A DNA stretch of 6,276 nt. It comes from Planctomycetaceae bacterium UBA4655. Its GTDB lineage: Bacteria; Planctomycetota; Planctomycetia; Pirellulales; UBA1268. Positions 1 through 6,027 of the stretch are shown piece after piece. The DNA lies in the NCBI GenBank assembly GCA_002405515.1, contig DHLZ01000178.1, positions 1 to 6,276 of the forward strand, written 5' to 3'. The translations under genes and the position numbers were made by a program. The first letter of the stretch is position 1. Every line of letters starts with the position of its first letter. The notes beneath the pieces were generated by a model, which saw only the letters and a program-made list of their open reading frames with translations, did not search any database and had not been told where the DNA came from.

Positions 1-53
1 CGCGGAGCGGCTTACTTGAACCATGCGATGCAGCCGACTCTCGATAGAATCCG

Positions 54-233
54 ATGGATCCCAAAGCCGGACGGATCCACGGCCTCACTGCCGGGGCCGC
101 CGGCAAGACCGTGCAGTCGTTCACCTACGACCCGCAGCGGAACCCGCTGTTGCGGGCGCAGTTCATGGACGGCGTGGGTCCCGACCGTACCACGTCGTTC
201 ACCTATGACCTGCTCGACCGGCTCGTGTGGTGA
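54..233 (+). pseudogene. RHS/YD-repeat protein fragment
   Basis: This 59-codon open stretch runs from an ATG to a TGA, with a stop just upstream in frame (45-47). Its translation contains two YD-repeat-type motifs about 26 residues apart: QSFTYDPQRNPLLR and TSFTYDLLDRLVW. It begins with a GRIHGLTAG-type segment, which is usual in RHS/YD-repeat proteins. Intact RHS proteins are large secreted or surface shell-forming proteins, often toxin carriers, of roughly 1,000 residues or more; this is at most two repeats. The stop falls straight after the usual 'LxRLxx' end of a repeat, and no Shine-Dalgarno sequence precedes the ATG. I read it as a decayed remnant rather than a small gene. The repeat identity is seen directly in the residues; the loss of function is inferred from length, stops and the lack of a start signal. 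Confidence 0.55.
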
Positions 234-605
234 CGGCCCGGGCGACTTCGCGCTCTTGGCCAAGACCCTACGCCGACAAGGACGCCAACGGCGTCGCCGA
301 CGAAGTCGAGACCATCACGACGCGAGCGCCTGCGCTGAGCGTATCGCTACTCAGGCAAGGTGCCGTCGGCGATCGAGGATTTTTCGGGCGCGTGACGAGC
401 GTGGCGGTGGCCGGCAACAACCTGCAGTCGATCACCGAGCCCGATCCGGGCTCCGAGCAGCCGGGCGTGAACGCCGGTCAAAAATGCAGCGACCAAATGT
501 GCGACGATCTGCCGCGGAGACGCCGCAATCGATCTTGCGAAACGCCGCAAGGTCGGCAATGAAGGCGAGATTCGCGGTCGTTCGACGACACGGGCGGCTT
601 GCTCG
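234..605 (+). other. Gene-free stretch with degraded RHS-like scraps
   Basis: No intact gene is convincing here. A plus-strand open frame (227-562) overlaps the end of the previous fragment in a different frame. It contains a D-x-D-x-N-G-type calcium-loop-like segment (DKDANGVADEVE, about 281-316) and a segment reading GRVTSVAVAGNNLQSITEPD, which resembles RHS connecting sequence. After its TGA (560-562) the same frame reads RSFDDTGGLLVTR (575-613), again RHS-like. The stretch is best read as frame-broken remains of the same locus as 54-233. It lies at the 3' end of the minus-strand gene block and converges with it. A short inverted repeat (577-589, GTCGT/ACGAC) has no T-tract, so I do not call it a terminator. 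Confidence 0.35.
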
Positions 606-872
606 TTACTCGCCCGGCAGCTGCGCAAGCCGCGAGGCGAGCAGCCGGCTCTTCGGGAGCGAGGCGGCTTCCGGTGCCGCGGCGAGCAGCCGCACGAGGT
701 GGTCGAGCCGGTCGGCGGGGCCGTGCTCGAGATTGAGCAGGAAGACCCTCCGGCCTCCCACGACGCAGCCGCCGCCGGCCAACTCGCCGAGCGGCTCCTC
801 GCGGATCTCGTACCCGAGATCCCGCACGAGCTGCAGGCATTCCTCGAGGAGCCCCAGCGTATCGATCGCCAT
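606..872 (-). CDS. Conserved-looking small hypothetical protein (88 aa)
   Basis: I do not recognise a characterised family. The product is a small acidic, leucine-rich, soluble protein with no signal peptide or membrane segment. The N-terminal third looks helical (DTLGLLEECLQLVRDLGY). A glycine-rich turn follows (ELAGGGCVVGG), then a hydrophobic strand (RRVFLLNLE) and a long helical C-terminus ending in PKSRLLASRLAQL. The pattern suggests a compact helix-strand-helix domain. The ATG start is supported by an AAGGA Shine-Dalgarno sequence 8 bases upstream. The gene lies 48 bp after the stop of the membrane protein at 921-1664 on the same strand and is probably co-transcribed with it. It is favoured over overlapping frames because of the ribosome site, the orderly protein composition and the operon arrangement. 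Planctomycete-restricted conservation is my impression, not a search result. Confidence 0.7.
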   Translation of the reverse strand: MAIDTLGLLEECLQLVRDLGYEIREEPLGELAGGGCVVGGRRVFLLNLEHGPADRLDHLVRLLAAAPEAASLPKSRLLASRLAQLPGE

Positions 873-920
873 GATTCGGATCCTTCCCTCGCGAGCCCTC
901 GTCTGCCGGGGCGACCGACC

Positions 921-1664
921 TCACCGCGGCCCGTAGCCACCCGAAGGAAGACCGAGCTGCTCCTTCCGCTTCTCGATCGCCGATCGGTATTCGGCGTAGC
1001 GGGCCCGCATCTGCGGCGACGTGCGGTCGATCAGATTCTTCCGCCACGCGTTGCGGCTTTCCTCGGTGCGGCCCCGACTGCCGCCGCCCGGCTGCTGCCC
1101 GCCGCTGCCCGCCGCGTCACCGCCCGACCGCGGCCCACCGGGTCCGCCGAGTCCGCCGGGCCCACCGCCGGCGTTCCCCGGACCAGCCGACGCCGCGAAG
1201 GCCTGTCGCATGAGCTCCTCCTGCTGGATATGCCGGTCGAGCTCCGCCACCCGCTTCTCGGGGGGCGCTGCCAGATAGGCGTCGATCCGCTGTCGCATGG
1301 CCGAACGGAAGAGGCTGCCGCCGGCAGCCTCGGCCTGCGGCTGAAGCGATTCGGGAAGGCTCCGAATCTCCTCGCGGATTCGCTCCATCGCCACGACGGA
1401 TTCCTTCGCCTCGGCAAGCGTCTGCGGGCCGCCGTTGGCGACGAACTTCTGCCTCGCCTCGTCCGCCATCCGCTGGATGGTGACGACACGGGGATCGGTC
1501 GACCGCCAGAGCCATCCACCGAACCAGGCGACGAGGAACGCCAGGATCGCCACCGCCGCAACGGCTCCCGCGATCCTGCCGGCAGCCCCGGAGGATTGCG
1601 GCGTGGAGGATTGCGGCGTGGAGGATTGCGGCGTGGAGGATTGCTTCATGGAGGTGCTCGCCAT
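921..1664 (-). CDS. Single-pass membrane protein with S/T/P/Q repeats and Gly/Pro-rich linker (247 aa)
   Basis: I recognise no named family. In order, the protein has: a short polar N-terminus with three copies of SSTPQ (residues about 9-25, coded by a 15-bp tandem repeat); one strong hydrophobic helix (about 31-53, rich in A, V, L, I and W); a charged, probably coiled-coil helical region (about 58-158); a low-complexity linker of G, P, S and few charges (about 159-198); and a basic helical C-terminal segment (about 200-247) containing NLIDRTSPQMRARYAEYRSAIEKR. A single helix near the N-terminus suggests an anchored protein with most of its mass on one side; topology is not decided by charge. 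The ATG at 1664 has GGAG 8 bases upstream. The next ATG (codon 6) lacks such a site, so the longer start is chosen. It sits between the DUF1559 gene and the small gene at 606-872. Function is unknown. Confidence 0.75.
   Translation of the reverse strand: MASTSMKQSSTPQSSTPQSSTPQSSGAAGRIAGAVAAVAILAFLVAWFGGWLWRSTDPRVVTIQRMADEARQKFVANGGPQTLAEAKESVVAMERIREEIRSLPESLQPQAEAAGGSLFRSAMRQRIDAYLAAPPEKRVAELDRHIQQEELMRQAFAASAGPGNAGGGPGGLGGPGGPRSGGDAAGSGGQQPGGGSRGRTEESRNAWRKNLIDRTSPQMRARYAEYRSAIEKRKEQLGLPSGGYGPR
1591..1650 (-). repeat. 15-bp tandem repeat in coding sequence
   Basis: The unit GAGGATTGCGGCGTG (plus-strand reading) occurs three times exactly (1591-1605, 1606-1620, 1621-1635). A fourth, partial copy (1636-1650) has diverged in its last bases (GAGGATTGCTTCATG). 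The unit length is a multiple of three, so copy-number change keeps the reading frame. On the minus strand it encodes SSTPQ repeats just before the membrane helix of the 921-1664 protein. Confidence 0.95.
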
Positions 1665-1776
1665 CAGTATGCTCCGTGTTACGAATTCGAAGGCCTGAAA
1701 TTCGATGGCCCAAACATTGAACCCCCCGAACCTGGAAAGCTACGACGTGGCATGAGGAGGCGTTTCCCGGGAACCA

Positions 1777-2556
1777 TCAGAGATTCTCGACGTGGCCGTC
1801 GAGGTAGAGGAAGTTCCTCGCACCCTCGGCCGGATTTCTGCGTCCTTCGGGCAGGTTGAAATCGCTCTCGGCGTTCGGCGTGAAGAATGCGAACGGCGAG
1901 TGGAAGGCCTCGAATTCATAGAGCACCCAGAGCTTCGTGGTCGCCCCGGTGGTGCCGCGGAACTGGAGAGCCTCCTGCCTGGTCTTGTTGGCGAGCCGTC
2001 TCGCCGGATACTCGTAGCTCGTGCCTTCATAGGCGAGCGTTTCGTACTCCGCGGGACGGTCGGCCGTCGGGATCGCCTCCGTCTTCGTCTTGATCCAAAC
2101 GAGGTAGTCTTCCGGCGTCGGGAACCGCTCCCCGACCATGTACTTGCCGGTTTGGACGTAGTAGCCGTCGTCCGACGGGCAGCGAAAGACCTCGCGGCTC
2201 TCCTCGAGGAACGGCCCGAGCACCTTGGCGATGCTCGGCTTGATCGGCCGGTCGGACGTGTAGAACTCGAGTTCGCCGCTCGGCAGGATCGCGGCATCGG
2301 GAAACTTGCCGCGACTCTTGCGGTCGAGATAGGTCTGCACGGCGAAGCCGATCTGTTTGAGATTCGACTTGCACGTGGTCCGCCTCGAAGACTCACGGAC
2401 GGAACCGACGGCCGGCAGGATCAGCCCCACGAGAATCCCGATGATGGCGATGACGACGAGCAGTTCGACGAGCGTCACGCCCCGCGGCATCGCCGCGGTT
2501 CGTCTGAACCGACGCCAACTCGTTTGCCGCCAGGATCGACACATGTTTCCCATCAT
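1777..2556 (-). CDS. DUF1559-type prepilin-like protein (259 aa)
   Basis: A type IV pilin/pseudopilin-like N-terminus is clear. A basic leader of 26 residues ends in PRG, followed by VTLVELLVVIAII and a hydrophobic helix (about 27-50). The expected prepilin peptidase cut is G26|V27, which puts glutamate (E31) at mature position 5, as in classical pilins. Next comes the DUF1559 hallmark CKSNLKQIGFAVQTY (62-76), then FRCPSDD (124-130), and a C-terminal FLYLDGHVENL. The aligned histidine of the H-x9-DG motif is replaced by Ala243. Such proteins are very numerous in planctomycetes; their exact role is unsettled, and a membrane or periplasmic location is expected. The chosen ATG has only a weak GAAGAG site 4-5 bases upstream. 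An ATG at 2490 would leave a four-residue leader and lacks a ribosome site. A longer upstream frame (to 2832) runs into the divergent kinase gene and is not credible. It starts the minus-strand gene block. Confidence 0.88.
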   Translation of the reverse strand: MMGNMCRSWRQTSWRRFRRTAAMPRGVTLVELLVVIAIIGILVGLILPAVGSVRESSRRTTCKSNLKQIGFAVQTYLDRKSRGKFPDAAILPSGELEFYTSDRPIKPSIAKVLGPFLEESREVFRCPSDDGYYVQTGKYMVGERFPTPEDYLVWIKTKTEAIPTADRPAEYETLAYEGTSYEYPARRLANKTRQEALQFRGTTGATTKLWVLYEFEAFHSPFAFFTPNAESDFNLPEGRRNPAEGARNFLYLDGHVENL

Positions 2557-2711
2557 GAGGCTCTTCAACGAAACAGTCGACCGAAGGATGCGGCGAAGGG
2601 AAGTTCTGGAGTCTCGACCCCGGGCCTGACGATACCGCCCAATGGACGCAAGTCTTTGCAAGATAACGTTTTTCGATTCACGAGACACTGACGTTTGGCG
2701 GAAGACTGTCG
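2557..2711. promoter_or_regulatory. Divergent intergenic promoter region
   Basis: These 155 bp separate the minus-strand pseudopilin start from the plus-strand kinase start, so promoters for both directions should lie here or nearby. The patch at about 2652-2680 is clearly more AT-rich than its surroundings and includes TTGCAA (2656-2661) and AACGTT (2665-2670). I cannot find a -10 box at a proper distance from TTGCAA on either strand, so no individual promoter is called. The regulatory role is inferred from the divergent layout. Confidence 0.4.
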
Positions 2712-3584
2712 ATGGACGTGAGCGATGCCTGTCGGGATGGCTTTGCGGTGGACAGTCCCACGGGACGAACGCCAGGGCGGCCCCATTTCCCGGTACCGAC
2801 GGGATCCGCCGGTACCGCGGCCGGCCCGGCACGCGGGCGGGAGGTCGAGGCGATCCAGAAGCGGCACGCCGCCGAGATCGCCGCCCTCCGCCGGGAGCTC
2901 CTCGAGGCCCGCAAGGTGGCCACGCTCGGCGAACTGCTCGGCACGACGACCCACGAATTCAACAACATCCTCACGACCGTGCTCAACTACGCCCGGATGG
3001 GGCTGCGGCACAAGGACGCCCCCACCCGCGACAAGGCGTTCGAGCGGATCCTGTCGGCCGGCACCCGGGCGGCCAAGATCACGTCGAGCATCCTCGGCAT
3101 GGCCCGCAGCCGTTCCGGCCGCATGGAGCCGGTGCATCTCGAACCGCTCGTCGAGGACGTGCTCGTTTTGCTCGAGCGGGAAATGATGAAGTACCGAGTG
3201 CAGGTCGAACGGGAGTTTTCGCCGACCCCCAGGATCCAGGCGAATCCGGGCCAGCTCCAGCAGGTGCTGCTCAACCTGCTCGTGAACGCCCGCCAGGCGA
3301 TGCCGCAGGGGGGACGCCTGATCCTCAAGCTCACCCACGACCAGTCAAACGGCACGGTCGACCTCGTCGTCCGCGACACCGGCTGCGGGATGACGCCCGA
3401 GGTGATGCGGCGGATGTTCGAGCCACACTTCTCCACGAAGAAGGGGCCCGACGAGACGGGCAAGGGGGGCAGCGGCCTCGGCCTTTCGGCCTGCCGCGAG
3501 ATCGTGGACGCCCATCGAGGCCGCATCCGGGTCGAGAGCGCCCCGGGCCGCGGCACCGCCATCACGATCCGCCTCCCGGCGTGA
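2712..3584 (+). CDS. Soluble sensor-type histidine kinase without recognisable sensor domain (290 aa)
   Basis: This is a two-component histidine kinase core of the NtrB-like type, expected to autophosphorylate a histidine and pass phosphate to a response regulator. The first 42 residues are Pro/Gly-rich and featureless. Residues about 43-75 form a likely coiled coil. The H-box THEFNNILTTVLNYAR places the phosphoacceptor at His81. The ATP-binding domain is complete: N-box QQVLLNLLVNARQAM (N188, N192), G1 DTGCGM (222-227), F-box MFEPHFSTK (235-243), G2 GKGGSGLGLS (250-259) and G3 GRGTAI (279-284). There is no membrane segment, PAS, GAF or receiver domain, so it is cytoplasmic and must get its signal through a partner or its N-terminus. 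The ATG is preceded by GGAAG about 8 bases upstream, and a stop at 2664-2666 closes the frame above. It lies 147 bp before a second kinase on the same strand. The cognate regulator is not in the window. Confidence 0.92.
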   Translation: MDVSDACRDGFAVDSPTGRTPGRPHFPVPTGSAGTAAGPARGREVEAIQKRHAAEIAALRRELLEARKVATLGELLGTTTHEFNNILTTVLNYARMGLRHKDAPTRDKAFERILSAGTRAAKITSSILGMARSRSGRMEPVHLEPLVEDVLVLLEREMMKYRVQVEREFSPTPRIQANPGQLQQVLLNLLVNARQAMPQGGRLILKLTHDQSNGTVDLVVRDTGCGMTPEVMRRMFEPHFSTKKGPDETGKGGSGLGLSACREIVDAHRGRIRVESAPGRGTAITIRLPA

Positions 3585-3631
3585 AGCGATCCGGTCGCGC
3601 CTGTCACCACGGGCGGCCCCGAACCAGCAGA

Positions 3632-3648
3632 GTTGACCAGCGTTGACC
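3632..3648 (+). repeat. Direct repeat GTTGACC, 10-bp period, upstream of heme kinase
   Basis: GTTGACC occurs at 3632-3638 and 3642-3648, one helical turn apart, 84 bp before the start codon of the heme kinase. The spacing suits a pair of protein contacts on one DNA face. The second copy contains TTGACC, similar to a -35 box, but no -10 box follows at 16-18 bp. An operator role is inference. Confidence 0.35.
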
Positions 3649-3705
3649 GTGAGGGACTGCCCCGAATCTCCCAATCTGGCCTCGCTCGCCACCGCATGCC
3701 GGCGG

Positions 3706-3711
3706 TACTAT
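3706..3711 (+). promoter_or_regulatory. Possible -10 element (TACTAT) for the heme kinase
   Basis: TACTAT matches the bacterial -10 consensus at four of six positions and lies 20 bp before the kinase ATG in a GC-rich setting. Transcription would begin near 3718 and give a leader of about 14 bases. The GGGG at 3724-3727 would then be the only ribosome site; AGGAG at 3712-3716 is too far away and probably outside the transcript. No good -35 box lies 16-18 bp upstream, so confidence is low. Confidence 0.25.
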
Positions 3712-3731
3712 AGGAGTGAAAAAGGGGCAGC

Positions 3732-5492
3732 ATGTCGTATCGGTCGTTCAAGGACATCCTCGGCGAGACGAGCCTGGAGCGGAAATGCCGCTTCCTCTTC
3801 GGGCTGTGCCTGCTTGTCCTGATCACCGGCAGCTTCTGGTGGTATGGCAGCCGGACCGAGGATCTCGTCTACACGACGACCCGGAGCACCGGCCGGCACC
3901 TGGTGGACGCGATCATGCTCCACCACCACTGGAAGACGCTCGAGGCCGACAAGAAATACACGACGTTCATCGACTCGCTCGGCAAGACGCTCCAGAGCCA
4001 GCCCTACGACTACCGTCTGCTCAACCCGGAGGCGTCGCCCGAGATGCAGGCTGGCTACACCCGGCTCGACAGGGCGGTGCTCGACTACTTCAAGAAGCGG
4101 CAGTTGCCCGGCTCGGGCGGCGGTGCCGCCGGAGAGTTGCCGCGGGACATGATCGGCGGCTCGAGCGAATACCGCGAGTTCCGCACGGCCGACAACTCGC
4201 AGTACCACTACTACCAGCCGATCCGGGCCCGGAAGGACTGCCTGATCTGCCATGAGTACCGCGGGGCGACGACGATCGCGGTCGCGGCCACGCCCGAGAG
4301 CGACTCACCGCGGGTCCCGTTGGCCGAGAACGAGCTCATGGCGGTCGTCAAGGTGATCATGCCCGACGGAGCCACGCAGAAGGCGATCAACTGGAACCGG
4401 GCGATCCTGCTCGCGACGGCGATCGTGACGGTGTTCCTCGCGATGCTCGTCGCCTACGCGATCGTGCGTTACGTCATCATGAAGCCGCTCGAGCACCTCC
4501 GCAACGTCAGCGACGAGGTCCGCAAGGGCAACGTCCAGGCGCGGGCGGAACTCCACACGGCTGACGAGTTCGAGGAACTCGGCGTCGCCTTCAACCGCAT
4601 GCTGCGGGGGCTCGTCGATTCACAGGAGGAGCTGCGGCTGCTCAACCGCAGCCTCGACGGCAAGGTTGACGAACTGGCGCAGGCCAACATGAACCTCTAC
4701 GAGATGAACCGGCTCAAGAGCGACTTCCTTGCGACGATGAGCCACGAGCTGCGGACGCCCCTCAACAGCATCATCGGCTTCTCCGACGTGCTCGGCTCGA
4801 TCCCCGCCCTCGACGACCGGCAGCGGCGGTACGTGCAGAACATCCGCTCCTCGGGCCGGATGCTGCTCGAGATGATCAACGACATCCTCGACCTCGCGAA
4901 GATCGAGGCGGGCAAGATGGAGGTACGTCCGGCGGCCTTCCGGGTGGAGTCGGTCGTTTCGGCGCAGTGCGACATGGCGAGGCCGCTGGCCGAAAAGAAG
5001 AGCATCGACATCGAGTACCGGATCGCCCCGGAGGTGGGCGAAATCGTGCAGGATCAGGCGAAGGTGCAGCAGATCCTCGCAAACCTGCTTTCCAACGCCG
5101 TGAAATTCACGCCCGACGGCGGCCGGATCGACGTCGAGGCCAGGCTGGAGCCCGACGGAACGGACCAGCCGGAGGCCGAGCTCGTTCTTCAGGTCGCCGA
5201 CACGGGCGTGGGGATCGCGGAGGAAGAGCAGCAGGCGATCTTCGAGAAGTTCCGCCAGGGGCGAGTGCTCCAGGCCGGCGAGGACGCGATGACCCGCGAG
5301 TATTCCGGAACGGGCCTCGGCCTGTCGATCGTCCGCGAGCTCTGTCGGCTGCTCGGAGGAGACGTTTCGGTCGAGAGCCGTCTCGGGCAGGGGAGCCGCT
5401 TCACGGTGCGGCTGCCGGCCTTCTACGGAACGGTTTCCGCGGGCCAGGTTCAGCCGGCCGAGCCGCCGAAGCCCCTCGCAGCAGCCTCCTGA
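3732..5492 (+). CDS. Membrane histidine kinase with periplasmic c-type heme sensor domain (DUF3365/Tll0287-like), 586 aa
   Basis: Domain order: a first membrane helix (about 20-38), a periplasmic domain (about 39-223), a second helix (about 224-248), HAMP (about 249-300, with P252 and DEFEELGVAFNRM), a coiled coil (about 300-330), HisKA with phosphoacceptor His338 (MSHELRTPLN), and a full ATPase domain. The ATPase shows an N-box with N451 and N455, G1 DTGVGIA (490-496), F-box FEKFRQ (504-509), G2 GTGLGLS (526-532) and G3 GQGSRF (552-557). The periplasmic domain has the DUF3365-type pattern YDYRLLNPEASP, then YYQPIRARKDCLICHEYRG; C170-x-x-C173-H174 is a covalent heme c site. A His cluster (H64-H66) could supply the distal ligand (inference). 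The kinase probably senses redox state or a small gas and relays this through HAMP to an unknown regulator; it has no receiver domain of its own. The start has GGGG four bases upstream. rnhA follows after 32 bp. Confidence 0.93.
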   Translation: MSYRSFKDILGETSLERKCRFLFGLCLLVLITGSFWWYGSRTEDLVYTTTRSTGRHLVDAIMLHHHWKTLEADKKYTTFIDSLGKTLQSQPYDYRLLNPEASPEMQAGYTRLDRAVLDYFKKRQLPGSGGGAAGELPRDMIGGSSEYREFRTADNSQYHYYQPIRARKDCLICHEYRGATTIAVAATPESDSPRVPLAENELMAVVKVIMPDGATQKAINWNRAILLATAIVTVFLAMLVAYAIVRYVIMKPLEHLRNVSDEVRKGNVQARAELHTADEFEELGVAFNRMLRGLVDSQEELRLLNRSLDGKVDELAQANMNLYEMNRLKSDFLATMSHELRTPLNSIIGFSDVLGSIPALDDRQRRYVQNIRSSGRMLLEMINDILDLAKIEAGKMEVRPAAFRVESVVSAQCDMARPLAEKKSIDIEYRIAPEVGEIVQDQAKVQQILANLLSNAVKFTPDGGRIDVEARLEPDGTDQPEAELVLQVADTGVGIAEEEQQAIFEKFRQGRVLQAGEDAMTREYSGTGLGLSIVRELCRLLGGDVSVESRLGQGSRFTVRLPAFYGTVSAGQVQPAEPPKPLAAAS

Positions 5493-5524
5493 GACTCCTC
5501 GCGAACATCACCCGCAGCGGACGC

Positions 5525-6025
5525 ATGAGCACGCCGAAAACCTCTCCCTCGCAGACCGGCTCGGAAGTGATCCTCTTCACCGACGGCGCGTGCAGCGGCA
5601 ACCCCGGGCCGGGCGGCTGGGCCTACATCCTGCGGCATCCGCTGACCGGCAAGGAGACGATCGACTCGGGCGCCGAAGTCGACACGACCAACAACCGGAT
5701 GGAGCTGATCGCGGCCGTCCGCGGCCTCTCGCAGCTGAAGCGGCCGACCCGCGTCGAGCTCGTGACCGACAGCGTCTACGTCGGCACGGGGCTGTCGGAA
5801 TGGCTGCCGAAGTGGAAGTCGCAGGGCTGGAAGCGGAAGGAAAAGGGCCGCCTCGTGCCGGTGAAGAACGAGGATCTCTGGCGGGAGCTCGACCGGCTCG
5901 CCGCGACCCACACGGTCGTCTTCACGCAGGTCGCCGGCCATGCAGGCCACCCGGAAAACGAGGCCTGCGACCGGATGGCCGTCGAGGCCTACAAGCAGCT
6001 CAAGGCGAAGCTCGGCCTCCGCTGA
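5525..6025 (+). CDS. rnhA: Ribonuclease HI (166 aa)
   Basis: This enzyme cuts the RNA strand of RNA-DNA hybrids, removing R-loops and primers in the cytoplasm. All catalytic residues of type I RNase H are visible: D20 in LFTDGACSGNPGPGGW, E60 in NNRMELIAAV, D82 in VTDSVYV, His139 in GHAGHPENEACD, and D149 in the same motif. The basic tryptophan-rich handle of the E. coli type is also present (about 90-118, EWLPKWKSQGWKRKEKGR), so it should bind hybrid without an accessory domain. Length fits the family (E. coli 155 residues) plus a short polar N-terminal extension. The ATG chosen starts just before the first conserved strand. The frame stays open far upstream, but only because it overlaps the kinase gene out of frame. 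The ribosome site is weak (GCGGA). The 32-bp gap after the heme kinase suggests co-transcription, possibly by read-through. Confidence 0.96.
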   Translation: MSTPKTSPSQTGSEVILFTDGACSGNPGPGGWAYILRHPLTGKETIDSGAEVDTTNNRMELIAAVRGLSQLKRPTRVELVTDSVYVGTGLSEWLPKWKSQGWKRKEKGRLVPVKNEDLWRELDRLAATHTVVFTQVAGHAGHPENEACDRMAVEAYKQLKAKLGLR

Positions 6026-6027
6026 AC

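Noticed and set aside
1712..1720. ACATTGAAC shared with 6061-6069 as a dispersed repeat
   Set aside because: Nine-base matches are expected many times by chance in a window of this size, and the flanks do not align well.
1764..1773. Palindrome TTCCCGGGAA just after the pseudopilin stop, as terminator or operator
   Set aside because: It is a perfect 10-bp palindrome but has no loop and no T-tract; one short palindrome is expected by chance.
699..1859. 386-residue plus-strand open frame opposite the minus-strand genes
   Set aside because: The translation is Arg/Pro-rich with no domain and contains the antisense of the 15-bp repeat (GGLRRGGLRRGG). The opposite strand has a ribosome site and a clean membrane helix.
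2656..2684. TTGCAA as a -35 box for the soluble kinase
   Set aside because: No acceptable -10 box at 15-19 bp; the sequence there is CACGAG-like.
1792..2691. 299-residue plus-strand open frame across the pseudopilin gene
   Set aside because: It is antisense to a gene with an unmistakable pilin N-terminus and shows no recognisable motif.
2557..2832. N-terminal extension of the DUF1559 protein
   Set aside because: It would overlap the start of the divergent kinase gene, and the residues have no pilin leader character. The ATG at 2556 gives a plausible leader.
3585..3610. Hairpin after the soluble kinase (GCGA/TCGC) as a terminator
   Set aside because: The stem is only four pairs with no T-tract.
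4967..5524. Upstream extension of the rnhA frame (about 186 codons)
   Set aside because: It overlaps the ATPase domain of the heme kinase out of frame and is Arg/Gly-rich nonsense. RNase H homology begins just after the ATG at 5525.
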